DNA of 34,856 nucleotides from Acidovorax sp. (GCF_016783915.1 NZ_JADHVT010000037.1:1-34856), one strand, 5' to 3'; counted from the first letter of the stretch, positions 26,184-34,628 are shown. Program-made: numbers and translations. The notes: generated from the sequence alone by a model not told the origin.

Positions 26184-27722
26184 TCAGGCGAAGCTGGGCA
26201 GGCACTGGGTGAGCGCTGCAGGCCAGGTGGACTGCTGGGCCCATGCGCGCATGGCTTCGATGTCAAGGGCGAGGTACCGGTCCTGCTCCAGGTAGGCAAC
26301 GCGCTCGCGGATGGCGGCGAATTGCGCTTCGACGAGGGGTGAACTCTTGAGCGAGCGGTCGAACTCCATGCCCTGCGCGGCAGCCATGGCTTCGATGCCG
26401 ACCATCACGGCCGCGTTGCGCACCATGTCGCCCAGTCGGCGTGCGCCGTAGGTGGCCATGGAGACATGGTCTTCCTGGTTGGCTGAGGTGGGCAGGCTGG
26501 TCACGCTGCTGGGGTTGGCCAGGCATTGGTTCTCGGCCGCCAGCGCGGCGGCGGTGACCTGGGCGATCATGAAGCCGGAGTTCACGCCGCTGTCGCGGAT
26601 CAGGAAAGCGGGCAGGCCCGAGAGGCCCGGGTCCAGCAGCAGCGACAGACGGCGCTCGGAGATGGCGCCGATCTCGGCCACTGCCAGCGCGATGATGTCG
26701 GCCACAAAGGCCACGGGCTCGGCATGGAAGTTGCCGCCGGAGATCACGTCGCCGTTGTCAAAGACCAAGGGGTTGTCCGACGCTGCATTCGCCTCGATGG
26801 TCAGCACGCGTGCGGCATGGTGCAGGTTATCAAGGCACGCGCCCATCACCTGTGGCACGCAGCGGATGGAGTACGGGTCCTGCACGCGGCCGCAGTTCGG
26901 GTGCGACGGGTCGATAGCGCTGCCATCGAGCAGTGCACGCACGGCGGCGGCCACAGCGATCTGCCCGGTCTGGCCGCGCGCCTCGTGGATGCGCGCGTCA
27001 AACGGCTTGACCGAGCCCTTGATGGCTTCGAGCGACAGGCAGCCTGCCACCAGCGCGGCGGAGAAAACGTTCTCGGCACCAAACAGCCCGGCCAGCGCGA
27101 GCGATGTGGACACCTGCGTGCCGTTGAGCAGCGCCAACCCTTCCTTGGGGCCCAGCACAAACGGCGCAAGGCCGATGGAGCGCATGGCCTCTGCCCCCGG
27201 CACCACCTTGCCGTCTACCTTGGCCTGCCCTTCGCCGATCAGCACACAGGCCAAGTGCGCCAGCGGCGCCAGGTCGCCCGACGCGCCCACCGAGCCCTTG
27301 GCCGGAATCACCGGCAGCACGTTGGCGTTGGCCAGGGCCAGCAACGCATCCACCAGTTCGGGGCGCACACCCGAGTGGCCGCGCGCCAGGCTCACGGCCT
27401 TGGTGGCCAGGATGAGGCGCACCACGTCGTCGGGCAGCGCATCGCCCGTGCCCACGCTGTGCGACAGCACCAGATTGCGCTGCAGCTCGGCCAGGCGCTC
27501 GTGCGCAATCTTGGTGCTGGCGAGCTTGCCAAAGCCGGTGTTGATGCCATAGACGACCTGGTCTTCATCGACGATGCGCTGCACCGTGGCCAGGGACTTC
27601 TGCAAACCCGCGCGGGCCGACACATCGAGCACCAGTTGCACAGGGCCCGCGTGGATGCGGCGCAGCTCGGCCAGCGTGACGCGGCCGGGGTGCAGGGTGA
27701 GGGATGAAGCGTTGTGTGTCAT
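26184..27722 (-). CDS. hutH: Histidine ammonia-lyase HutH
   Basis: 512 aa from the ATG at 27722. Converts L-histidine to urocanate plus ammonia. The MIO cofactor arises from Ala147-Ser148-Gly149 in [15 protein letters not shown]; Tyr58 in [13 protein letters not shown] and the C-terminal [12 protein letters not shown] and QG-MEFDR stretches complete the aromatic ammonia-lyase signature. A HutC-type palindrome lies 10-23 bp upstream of the start codon, so hutH (and the downstream genes) can be repressed independently of the upstream importer. AGGA lies about 9 bp before the ATG. Confidence 0.96.
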   Translation of the reverse strand: MTHNASSLTLHPGRVTLAELRRIHAGPVQLVLDVSARAGLQKSLATVQRIVDEDQVVYGINTGFGKLASTKIAHERLAELQRNLVLSHSVGTGDALPDDVVRLILATKAVSLARGHSGVRPELVDALLALANANVLPVIPAKGSVGASGDLAPLAHLACVLIGEGQAKVDGKVVPGAEAMRSIGLAPFVLGPKEGLALLNGTQVSTSLALAGLFGAENVFSAALVAGCLSLEAIKGSVKPFDARIHEARGQTGQIAVAAAVRALLDGSAIDPSHPNCGRVQDPYSIRCVPQVMGACLDNLHHAARVLTIEANAASDNPLVFDNGDVISGGNFHAEPVAFVADIIALAVAEIGAISERRLSLLLDPGLSGLPAFLIRDSGVNSGFMIAQVTAAALAAENQCLANPSSVTSLPTSANQEDHVSMATYGARRLGDMVRNAAVMVGIEAMAAAQGMEFDRSLKSSPLVEAQFAAIRERVAYLEQDRYLALDIEAMRAWAQQSTWPAALTQCLPSFA

Positions 27723-27731
27723 GGCGTTAAT

Positions 27732-27745
27732 CCTGTATATACAAG
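27732..27745. promoter_or_regulatory. Candidate HutC operator in front of hutH
   Basis: The core TGTATATACA (27734-27743) within CCTGTATATACAAG is palindromic and matches the known HutC operator type of Pseudomonas and relatives. A nearby GTAGGTACAAAC (27746-27757) may be a degenerate second site. It lies very close to the hutH ATG, so repression could work by roadblock. Confidence 0.75.
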
Positions 27746-27757
27746 TAGGTACAAACG

Positions 27758-27775
27758 AAAAAAGTCCGGACTTTT
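27758..27775 (-). terminator. Weak intrinsic terminator/attenuator between hutC and hutH
   Basis: AAAAGTCCGGACTTTT is a perfect palindrome followed on the minus strand by two further Ts (TTTTTT in total). The stem is A/T-rich and short around a CCGG loop, so termination of the hutC transcript would be partial; it could instead be an operator. Confidence 0.35.
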
Positions 27776-27787
27776 GGCAAAAAACTT

Positions 27788-28600
27788 TCAACCAGCGACG
27801 GGGTTGCCGTCCGCTCGGAAGCGGCTGCCCAGGCGGTAGCGGGTGGCGGGGTGCAAACAACGCACCACGGTGATGGGCACCCCGCGCGACCAGGTGCGGC
27901 GGGTGAGCAACAGGCAAGGCTCCTGCGGAGACATCTCCAGCAGCGCGGCCTGCTCGGCGGTGGGCATGACAGCGTCGACCACATGTTCGATCTGGTCGAA
28001 CGGCACATTGCGCACCAGGTATTCGGAGGGTTGCAGTTGCGTGAAGTCCTGCGCGGCGAACTGTGGCACCTGGCGCGGGTTCACGTGACGGTCTTCCAGC
28101 TGCACGGGCAAGCCATCCTCGCGGTGGATGCACAGCGAGTGGAACACTGACTCGCCCGTGCGCAGGTCCAGCGCAGCGGCCACCTCCAGCGTGGCGGAGA
28201 TACGCTCCACGGCCAGTACGTCGCAGCGGTAGTCATGCCCGCGCTGGCGGATCTCGCTGGCCAGGTTGGCGATCTGCAGCAGCGTGGACTGTGGCTTGTC
28301 CTCGGCCACAAAGCTGCCCACGCCCGCCACGCGCACGATGCGGCCCTGCTCCACTAGCTCGCGCAGCGCGCGGTTCACGGTCATGCGCGAGATACCAAAC
28401 TGGGTGACCAGCTCGTTCTCGGACGGCAGGCGGTCGCCCGCGCGCCAGATGCCTTCCTGGATCTTGCGCGAGATGTGGTCCTTGATCTGCTCGTACAGCG
28501 CCATCGCTTGCACAGGCGCAGCCACGGCTGCCAGGGCCTTGGCGGGCGGGGCACTGCGGAGTGCAGTGGCTGCTGTGCGGCGGGAAGGACGGGCACTCAT
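27788..28600 (-). CDS. hutC: Histidine utilization repressor HutC (GntR/HutC family)
   Basis: 270 aa. N-terminal GntR winged helix (about residues 34-100: LYEQIKDHISRKIQEGIW, RLPSENELVTQFGISRMTVN RALREL) and a C-terminal UTRA effector domain (about 120-260; ECFH-like FHSLCIHREDGLPVQLEDR, RLGSRFRADG at the end). HutC is released from DNA by urocanate. The N-terminal about 30 residues are Ala/Arg-rich and longer than in Pseudomonas HutC, so MALYEQIKDH (residue 33) may be the true start. It is the fourth gene of the importer unit, 22 bp after the ATPase. Two HutC-type palindromes flank its unit and hutH. Confidence 0.94.
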   Translation of the reverse strand: MSARPSRRTAATALRSAPPAKALAAVAAPVQAMALYEQIKDHISRKIQEGIWRAGDRLPSENELVTQFGISRMTVNRALRELVEQGRIVRVAGVGSFVAEDKPQSTLLQIANLASEIRQRGHDYRCDVLAVERISATLEVAAALDLRTGESVFHSLCIHREDGLPVQLEDRHVNPRQVPQFAAQDFTQLQPSEYLVRNVPFDQIEHVVDAVMPTAEQAALLEMSPQEPCLLLTRRTWSRGVPITVVRCLHPATRYRLGSRFRADGNPVAG

Positions 28601-28622
28601 GATGCGATAGGGCTCGTAGGGC

Positions 28623-29402
28623 TCAGTGCAGATCCGCCGCCATGGATTCGGCGCGAATCTCTTCTGTCAGGCGCGCCTTGAGGTCCATGAACTCGGGGCT
28701 GGTCTTGATCGTGTAATGGCGCGGGTGTGGCAGGTCCACCGCCAGCTCGGTCTTGATGCGGCCGGGCCGGGCGCTGAACACGGCCACGCGGTTGGCCATG
28801 AAGATGGCTTCGTCGATGTCGTGAGTGACGAAGAGCACGGTCTTGCGCTCGGCCTCCCAGATGCCCAGCAGCAGCTCTTGCATGAGCACACGGGTCTGGT
28901 TGTCGAGTGCGCCGAAGGGCTCGTCCATCAGCAAAATCTTGGGGTCGTTGGCCAGCGCGCGCGCAATGGCGGTGCGCTGCTGCATGCCGCCCGACAGCTG
29001 CTTGGGAAAGTGCTGCTCGAAGCCGCGCAGGCCCACCTTGGCGATGAAATATGCGGCGCGCTCTTTTTGCTGTGCCTCGGGCATGCCGCGCTCGCGCAGG
29101 CCAAAGCGAATGTTCTGCTCAATGGTGAGCCAGGGGAACAGCGTGTAACTCTGGAACACCATGCCGCGGTCGGCGCCGGGGCCTTCGACCGGCATGCCAT
29201 CGAGCAGCACGCGACCGCTGGTGGCGTGGTCCAGCCCCGCCACGATGCGCAGCAACGTGGATTTGCCGCAGCCCGAGGGGCCGAGGATGGTCACGAAGTC
29301 GTTGTCACGCACTTCAAAGTCCACCGGCTGCAACGCCTGTGTGCGCTGGCCTTTGGCACTCTCGAAGACACGCGACACAGCTTGAATGGATACGCTGCTC
29401 AT
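28623..29402 (-). CDS. NitT/TauT-family ABC transporter ATPase in the hut locus
   Basis: 259 aa. Walker A GPSGCGKS, signature LSGGMQQRTAIARALAND, Walker B ILLMDEPFGALD and the switch His in VTHDIDEA are intact; the sequence groups with SsuB/TauB-type subunits. The ATG at 29402 overlaps the permease stop by four bases. It powers the importer encoded upstream and is followed 22 bp later by hutC. Context suggests a histidine-pathway solute such as urocanate or histidine, but this is inference. Confidence 0.94.
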   Translation of the reverse strand: MSSVSIQAVSRVFESAKGQRTQALQPVDFEVRDNDFVTILGPSGCGKSTLLRIVAGLDHATSGRVLLDGMPVEGPGADRGMVFQSYTLFPWLTIEQNIRFGLRERGMPEAQQKERAAYFIAKVGLRGFEQHFPKQLSGGMQQRTAIARALANDPKILLMDEPFGALDNQTRVLMQELLLGIWEAERKTVLFVTHDIDEAIFMANRVAVFSARPGRIKTELAVDLPHPRHYTIKTSPEFMDLKARLTEEIRAESMAADLH

Positions 29403-30235
29403 CGCACAAAACTCCAGGCAAACAGACGGTGGTTGAGCGCCTTGAAGGCGAAGTCGGACACCAGCCCGATGAGACCGATGATGATGATGCCGAAGATGAT
29501 CTGGCCGGTGTTGAGCAGCGACTGGCTGTCAGTGATCATGTGGCCGATGCCGCTGGACGACCCGATCAGCTCGGCCACGATCACATACGTCCAGGCCCAG
29601 CCCAGCACGAGGCGCAGGGTTTCGGCAATGTCAGGGGCGGCACCGGGGATCAGCACCCGCGTGACGATGCCCTTGTGGCCCGCACCCAGGGTGTAGGCGG
29701 CTTCCACCAAGTCGCGCCTTGCGCTGCCCACGGTGACGGCCACCATCAGCGTGATCTGGAAGACCGAACCGATGAAGATGACAAGAATCTTCTGCGCCTC
29801 ACCGATACCGGCCCAAAGGATCAGCAGCGGGATGAAAGCCGACGCAGGCAGATAGCGGCAAAACGAAATGAAGGGCTCAAAGAACGCCTCAATGCCCTTG
29901 TAGGCGCCCATGGCAATGCCCAGGGGCACGGCAATCACCGCGGCCAGCACAAAGCCACCGACCACGCGCCAGATGGTCATGCCGATGTCTTTGATAAAGC
30001 CGTATTCGGTGAACAGCAGCCAGCCTTCTTTGGCCATGGTGATGGGGCTGGCCAGGAAGGTGGGCGACACAAAGCCGCCCAGCGTGAAGAACGCCCACAC
30101 CGCCACGAACACGACGAAGAAGGCCAGCCCGAGCATCCAGCGGGCGCTGCTGCTCACGGGCTCCAGCGGGGCCAGCGAGCGTGGGCGCGCAGAGGCCTTT
30201 GGCTCGGAAACGGACAAGGGTTGCACGGCAGACAT
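29399..30235 (-). CDS. NitT/TauT-family ABC transporter permease in the hut locus
   Basis: 278 aa with about six hydrophobic segments, of the SsuC/TauC type. The coupling motif DLVEAAYTLGAGHKGIVTRVLIPGAAPDI and GWAWTYVIVAELIGSSSGIGHMI are diagnostic. The N-terminal about 30 residues are polar. It starts 22 bp after the binding-protein stop and overlaps the ATPase by four bases. Confidence 0.94.
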   Translation of the reverse strand: MSAVQPLSVSEPKASARPRSLAPLEPVSSSARWMLGLAFFVVFVAVWAFFTLGGFVSPTFLASPITMAKEGWLLFTEYGFIKDIGMTIWRVVGGFVLAAVIAVPLGIAMGAYKGIEAFFEPFISFCRYLPASAFIPLLILWAGIGEAQKILVIFIGSVFQITLMVAVTVGSARRDLVEAAYTLGAGHKGIVTRVLIPGAAPDIAETLRLVLGWAWTYVIVAELIGSSSGIGHMITDSQSLLNTGQIIFGIIIIGLIGLVSDFAFKALNHRLFAWSFVR

Positions 30236-30257
30236 GGAGCGCTCTTCTTCCGTCTAT

Positions 30258-31226
30258 TTACTTGATGAAGCTCGCGTCGAAAGTGACGGTCAGATCCTCA
30301 GGCGCCTTGCGGATGATGCCGGCCTCCAGCAGGATGGCCGTGGCGTCCTTCATGAAGGACTGCAGCTCGTCAGCAAAGAACTTCTGGTTGGCGGCCTTGT
30401 CCTGCCAGCGCAGGAAGGACGAGGACTTGGCAAACTGCTCGCCCGTCTGCTTGACGGCGGCGCCCATGATTTCGTTGGACTTGGTCGGGTCGGCCTTGAT
30501 CATGTCCAGCGCCTGGAAGTACGAGTTGGCCAATGCCTGCCCGGCCTTGCCGTTGGCCTTGAGCCAGGTGGGGTCGCAGCCCACGGTGTCCATCACCATG
30601 GGGTAATCGAGCGTGGTGGCCAAAATCTTGCCAGCCGCAGGGTTGTCGCGCACGGTGGACAGGTAGGGCTCGTAGGTCATGGCGGCGTCGTTTTGCCCGG
30701 CCACGAAAGCCTGCGCGGCCGCCTGGGGCGACAGCGTGGTGGTCTTCACGTCCTTGAGGCTCATGCCGTTCTTGCTCAGCATCCAGGCCAGGCCGAAGTA
30801 CGGTGCGGTGCCGGGCGCATCCACGCCAATGGTCTTGCCCTTGAGGTCGGCAAAGCCCTTGATGTCGCCGCGTACCGCAATGCCGTCGGCGCCGTAGGAC
30901 TTGTCCATCTGGAAGATCTGCACGATGGGCACGCCGTTGGCGTTCCAGGCGACATGCGTCTCGACCGTGGTGGCAGCGCACTGGATGGACTTGGAGGCGA
31001 GGGCCAAATGGCGGTCCTTCTGCGGAATCATCTTGATCTCTACATCCAGGCCGTTCTTCTTGAAGATGCCTGCCTTGTCGGCCAAGGTGAGCGGCGCAAA
31101 GCCCGTCCAGCCGGACATGCCCAGCACGATTTTGGTGTCTTGCGCCTGGGCCGGTGCGGCCAGCGCCATCATGCATGCCGTTGCCGCTGCCAGCGACGTC
31201 CAATTCACAACCGATCGAGTCATCAT
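30258..31226 (-). CDS. NitT/TauT-family ABC transporter substrate-binding protein in the hut locus
   Basis: 322 aa from ATG 31226; the adjacent ATG at 31223 has better spacing to the upstream AGGAG. Signal peptide of about 27 residues ends AQA-QDTKIVLG. GMSGWTGFAPLTLADKAGIF, VEIKMIPQK and GKTIGVDAPGTAPYFGL are typical of the SsuA/NMT1-like periplasmic binding family, whose members bind sulfonates, nitrate, pyrimidines or other small aromatic solutes. First gene of the 15-gene hut run. A HutC-type palindrome lies 85 bp upstream of the start. Ligand is unknown; urocanate or an imidazole derivative is a candidate. Confidence 0.93.
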   Translation of the reverse strand: MMTRSVVNWTSLAAATACMMALAAPAQAQDTKIVLGMSGWTGFAPLTLADKAGIFKKNGLDVEIKMIPQKDRHLALASKSIQCAATTVETHVAWNANGVPIVQIFQMDKSYGADGIAVRGDIKGFADLKGKTIGVDAPGTAPYFGLAWMLSKNGMSLKDVKTTTLSPQAAAQAFVAGQNDAAMTYEPYLSTVRDNPAAGKILATTLDYPMVMDTVGCDPTWLKANGKAGQALANSYFQALDMIKADPTKSNEIMGAAVKQTGEQFAKSSSFLRWQDKAANQKFFADELQSFMKDATAILLEAGIIRKAPEDLTVTFDASFIK

Positions 31227-31310
31227 CTGCTCCTGTTTGAAGAAAGTACCTTGGCCCAGCCCACCGGAACGCACCTGCGTACCGGGTCTCATGATGACAG
31301 CGTCAGCATA

Positions 31311-31324
31311 CCTGTATATACAGG
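31311..31324. promoter_or_regulatory. Candidate HutC operator in front of the NitT/TauT-type importer-hutC unit
   Basis: CCTGTATATACAGG is a perfect 14-bp palindrome and shares its ten-base core TGTATATACA with the site before hutH. It lies 85 bp upstream of the binding-protein ATG and overlaps where the -35/-10 spacer of a promoter with TATGCT would be, the expected place for a repressor. Confidence 0.78.
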
Positions 31325-31423
31325 GTAAACACTGAAGAATCCTACTCATGCGAGGGGGTGCCGATATTCAGCAAGAACGGGGCCAGGGAGGATGGCGACT
31401 TCTCCAGTGGCCCCAGATGACAC

Positions 31424-31481
31424 AAATCACTCCTGATTTAATAGCTTCCAGGGCAATAAATACCGGCGCTACCGAGCAAAA
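31424..31481. repeat. Comamonadaceae-type short repeat upstream of the hut locus
   Basis: AAATCACTCCTGATTTAATAGC followed about 30 bp later by GGCGCTACCGAGCAAAAA resembles the same family of AT-richer short repeats (ATAGC, GCGCTA core) as the elements at 1223, 10970 and 19656. Match by eye only. Confidence 0.45.
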
Positions 31482-31631
31482 AGACCATGAATTTTTCGTG
31501 GGAGACTGGACATGCCCCCCCCGACATGGCCACTTCCCCGTTGCACCAGGCCTGTGCGCTGGACTGACCGCACAGGTGCGACACAGCCTGCCAGCACGGA
31601 AGGCAGCCTGTCTATGCCGCCGCCTGGCGAC

Positions 31632-33014
31632 CTATTCCACCACCGGCAACCGCACGGTGACCGACAGGCCAGGCTCTGCATTGCGCATGTGCAACTGCCC
31701 GTCGTGCGCCTGTGCCACCAGGCGGCACAGGTACAAGCCCAATCCCACACCACCGGTAGCGCGCTGGCGTGCAGTGTCAGGGCGGTAAAAGGCCTGGGCC
31801 AGGTGGGGCAGGTGTTCGGGGGGCACGCCCCGCCCATGGTCACGCACCTCCAGCTCAAGCACCCTCCCCTCATCCTCCAGCCGCAGATGCAGCTCAGGCG
31901 GGAAGACGCCTGACTCACTGTGGCGCAGGCTGTTGTCCAGCAGGTTGCGCAGCAGCAGCCGCAGGCGGGACCGGTCGAGCCGCACTGCAGGCAAATCTGG
32001 CGCCACATGCAGGGCAATGTCTGCAGCCCCGGCATGGCGCGAACACAGATCAGCCACCACCTCGCGCGCCAGCTCAGGCACGTCGGTGGGCTCGCGGTGC
32101 AGCGCTGCATGGCGGCCCGCCAGCCGCTCGCTCTCAAGCAGGTCGGTGATGAGGCCCGCCATTTCACCCAGGTCGCGCATCAGCGCCAAGCGCTGCGGTT
32201 GCACATCGGCCGTCTCGGGCAGCAGCTCGGTATTCAGGCGGGCCCGTGTGAGCGGGCTGCGCAACTCGTGGCTCATGGCCAGCAACAAAGCACGCTTGGC
32301 CTCCAGCATCTGGTGGATGTCATCCCCCATGGTGTTGATGGTGCCAGCCAGCTGGCCCAGCTCGTCCGGCCGGTGGGCATGCCGCACCGGTATAGGCTGG
32401 GCAAAGTTGCCGTTGCCAAAACGCTGTGCTCCTTGACGAATATCGTCCAGCGGCCGCAACAGATGCCGCACATACACATAGGCCAGCGCCGTGAGCAGCA
32501 GCAGCACAGTGAGCGTGCCCCACGCAATGCGCGGGCGCTTGTCCCACGACAACGCATTCAGGCCGAACTCTATGTGGTGGCCATCTGCCGTCGTGCGGCG
32601 TAGCAGGCTGTGTCCGTTGTCGTCCCCGGCCCAGCGGTCTTCCTGCCGGAACTTGTCGCTCATCCAGTCGGGGCCTTGCTGGTCGGGGTGCGATGTCCAC
32701 CGGATCTGCGGGCCGTCAATGCGCAATGTCAGCGGCAGGCGGTTGGCAATGGCCTGGGCACGCTCAATGCTGGGCGGGCTGCCAATCTCGGCCGCCAGGC
32801 GGTCCACATAGTCCATCAGCAGCGGCCGTGCAGCCTCGCGCCAGCCCACGGACACAGCCTTTTGCACCCCCCCCATGAAGGTCACAGCAACCGCCACCGC
32901 CAGCGCCATGAACACCAGCACCAGCCGAATGCGCAGCGAATGCCCAACCGCGTGTCGCGCCCGGCGATGCCAGGGACACTTCGGATCGGGGGGAGGGGAA
33001 CAAATTCCCTTCAT
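31632..33014 (-). CDS. Two-component sensor histidine kinase (HAMP, EnvZ/CpxA-like)
   Basis: 460 aa. First membrane segment about residues 31-49, a periplasmic sensor of about 110 residues, second segment about 163-182, then a HAMP domain (about 183-235, with LLRPLDDIRQGAQRFGNGNF). The H-box LLLAMSHELRSPLTRARL carries phospho-acceptor His249. The ATPase domain shows N-box LLRNLLDNSLRH, G1 DHGRGVPPEH and G2 GGVGLGLYLCR. Its start overlaps the response-regulator stop (ATGA). With a Spy/CpxP-like protein as the first gene, an envelope or metal stress signal is plausible. Confidence 0.95.
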   Translation of the reverse strand: MKGICSPPPDPKCPWHRRARHAVGHSLRIRLVLVFMALAVAVAVTFMGGVQKAVSVGWREAARPLLMDYVDRLAAEIGSPPSIERAQAIANRLPLTLRIDGPQIRWTSHPDQQGPDWMSDKFRQEDRWAGDDNGHSLLRRTTADGHHIEFGLNALSWDKRPRIAWGTLTVLLLLTALAYVYVRHLLRPLDDIRQGAQRFGNGNFAQPIPVRHAHRPDELGQLAGTINTMGDDIHQMLEAKRALLLAMSHELRSPLTRARLNTELLPETADVQPQRLALMRDLGEMAGLITDLLESERLAGRHAALHREPTDVPELAREVVADLCSRHAGAADIALHVAPDLPAVRLDRSRLRLLLRNLLDNSLRHSESGVFPPELHLRLEDEGRVLELEVRDHGRGVPPEHLPHLAQAFYRPDTARQRATGGVGLGLYLCRLVAQAHDGQLHMRNAEPGLSVTVRLPVVE

Positions 33015-33697
33015 GGGGCGGCGCGGCGCAAAGCCAAGGAGTAGCCCACGTTGCGCAGTGTCTTGATGCAGTCAAGCGGCTCCAGCTTCTTGCGTAGTCG
33101 GCTCACCACAATGTCCACCGCACGGGTGTACAGCTCGGCCTCATGGCCGCGCAGCTGGTTCAGGATGTCGTCACGGCTGAAGACCTTGCCAGGCTCGCGA
33201 GCCAGCAGGTGCAACAGGTCGAACTCCGTACCGGTCAGCTCCACCAGCACACCCTGGCGCTGCACACTGCGGCGGGCCGCGTCGATGGACAGGCCCTCGA
33301 ACTCCAGCGCGCCCACGGCAACGCCCTGCCCCGGCGCCCTGCGCCGGCGCAACACCGTCTGCAGGCGCGCCACCAGTTCACGTGGCTCGAAGGGCTTGGG
33401 CAGATAGTCGTCAGCCCCCAGCTCCAGCCCCACCACCCGGTCCATCACCTCGCCGCGCGCAGTCAGCATCACGATCGGCAGGTCACCCTGCTTGCGGATG
33501 GTGCGGCACAGCTCAAACCCATCCATTTCGGGCAGCATCACATCGAGGATGGCGGCGTCGAAGCCGCCCCCTGCCAGTTGGGCCAAGCCGTCGCTTGGCC
33601 GAAGGGCATGAACCAATTCCAGTTCAAAACGCTGGAAATACGTGGCCAAGGGGACGCCCAATTGCGCGTCGTCGTCAATCAGCAATATGCGGTGCAT
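33011..33697 (-). CDS. OmpR/CpxR-type response regulator
   Basis: 228 aa. Receiver domain (about 1-115) with acidic pocket DDD (8-10), phospho-acceptor Asp52 in AILDVMLPEMDG, Thr79 in MLTA and Lys101 in PKPFEP. C-terminal winged-helix DNA-binding domain (about 130-225) with ELTGTEFDLLHLLAREPGKV and the RAVDIVVSRLRKKL recognition helix. Overlaps the kinase gene by four bases and follows the 108-residue gene by 17 bp. Direct repeats before the operon may be its binding site. Confidence 0.96.
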   Translation of the reverse strand: MHRILLIDDDAQLGVPLATYFQRFELELVHALRPSDGLAQLAGGGFDAAILDVMLPEMDGFELCRTIRKQGDLPIVMLTARGEVMDRVVGLELGADDYLPKPFEPRELVARLQTVLRRRRAPGQGVAVGALEFEGLSIDAARRSVQRQGVLVELTGTEFDLLHLLAREPGKVFSRDDILNQLRGHEAELYTRAVDIVVSRLRKKLEPLDCIKTLRNVGYSLALRRAAP

Positions 33698-33714
33698 GAG
33701 CCATTCTCACACCG

Positions 33715-34041
33715 TCAGGCGCGCTCCCCATGCGCCGCCTCGCTCGGAGAGCCCACCCCGCACAATGCGCGGTGTCGCACGATGAGTCGGCGCAAACGGC
33801 CCTGCGCGCCCGCATGGAGCGCATCAAAATGGTCGGCCGCCGCCAGCAAGGCGGGCAAGGTGTGGGCTGCCAAAGCGGGCTGGCGGGCCACCAGCCCCAT
33901 CGCGTGCTCGCGGTCAAAGCGCGGCCCCCACACGAGCGACATCAGCTCATCATGGGGCTCCGGGATCCCCGACAGCAGCGCAGGTCCGTGCACACGCACG
34001 CCCTGGGCCAGGCGGTGGATAGGTTCCAGCGTGGGTGACAT
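33715..34041 (-). CDS. Small protein of unknown function in the Spy-like/two-component operon
   Basis: 108 aa from the ATG at 34041 (MSPTLEPIHRLAQGVRVHGP), chosen because GGAGAGGAG lies six bases upstream. I do not recognise a family. It is predicted soluble: no signal peptide or membrane span, helix-rich, with Asp/His/Arg clusters (WGPRFDREHAMGLVARQP, HFDALHAGAQGRLRRLIVRH). It sits between the Spy-like lipoprotein (17 bp) and the response regulator (17 bp), so it is almost certainly co-transcribed with them and may modulate the system. That role is inference. Confidence 0.7.
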   Translation of the reverse strand: MSPTLEPIHRLAQGVRVHGPALLSGIPEPHDELMSLVWGPRFDREHAMGLVARQPALAAHTLPALLAAADHFDALHAGAQGRLRRLIVRHRALCGVGSPSEAAHGERA

Positions 34042-34058
34042 GCGATGCTCCTCTCCCA

Positions 34059-34526
34059 TCACCCGCGGGCCATCCAGCCCTTGCGTCGCTGCATGAGCTC
34101 ACGCACTTTTTGCTGCTGGTCCGGGTTCAGGCTGTCATAAAAGTCGGCCATCGCGTTGACCACTGCGGGGCTATGGGCCTGCACTGCACGGGTCTTGTCT
34201 TCGAGCAGCGACTGCGCCCGTTCGCGATCAAACTTTTCGCCCGCCACCATGGCCTGCACCTCGGCACGGGGGTCTGCGGTCTTGCCAATGAACGCCGCAC
34301 GCTGGGCTTCCAGTTGATCGGCCAGCGCATTGAGCTTGGTCTTTTGCGCCTGGTTCAAATCCAGCTTGCTGCTCACCCGCTCCACCACTTTGCCGCGCAC
34401 TTCCGCCATCTTTTCCGCAGTCATCGGGCCGCGCTGATGGTGCCCGCTGGAGCAGGCCGTCAGCCCACCCACCGCAATGGACGCACCAAAAATGCCCATC
34501 AGCGTTTTCTTGATCCAGGGTTTCAT
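34059..34526 (-). CDS. Spy/CpxP-family periplasmic protein, probable lipoprotein
   Basis: 155 aa. A signal segment MKPWIKKTLMGIFGASIAVG ends in a lipobox GGLTAC (Cys about residue 25), so it is likely membrane-anchored in the periplasm. The rest is helical with two LTxxQ-like motifs, LDLNQAQKTKLNAL and LNPDQQQKVREL, the signature of Spy/CpxP chaperones and stress sensors. First gene of the operon with the unknown 108-residue protein, response regulator and kinase; CpxP-like proteins usually restrain their cognate kinase. AAAGGA precedes the ATG. Confidence 0.9.
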   Translation of the reverse strand: MKPWIKKTLMGIFGASIAVGGLTACSSGHHQRGPMTAEKMAEVRGKVVERVSSKLDLNQAQKTKLNALADQLEAQRAAFIGKTADPRAEVQAMVAGEKFDRERAQSLLEDKTRAVQAHSPAVVNAMADFYDSLNPDQQQKVRELMQRRKGWMARG

Positions 34527-34604
34527 GATGCAGTCCTTTCGAAGACGGTATGGAACATGACCCAGATAGTGCCCGCTGGCGCTTGAGACGTCGTCTCGAC
34601 CCAG

Positions 34605-34628
34605 TTTCGGTTTATTTCATTTTGTTTC
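34605..34628 (-). promoter_or_regulatory. Three 10-bp-spaced direct repeats (candidate response-regulator site)
   Basis: On the minus strand GAAAC-N5-GAAAT-N5-GAAAC places three half-sites exactly one helical turn apart, about 80-100 bp upstream of the Spy-like gene. OmpR-family regulators bind such phased direct repeats (CpxR uses GTAAA-N5-GTAAA). An inverted repeat GAGAC-GTC-GTCTC (34585-34597) lies between it and the gene. Confidence 0.5.

Larger units (their letters stand above)
31227..31631. other. Regulatory intergenic region between hut locus and sensor kinase gene
   Basis: About 405 bp without a supported gene. It contains the upstream HutC operator (31311-31324) with a possible -10 TATGCT directly after it on the minus strand (31310-31305), and a Comamonadaceae-type repeat at 31424-31481. 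The remaining left and right flanks show nothing recognisable; no strong terminator for the kinase operon, which ends at 31632, was found. Confidence 0.7.
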
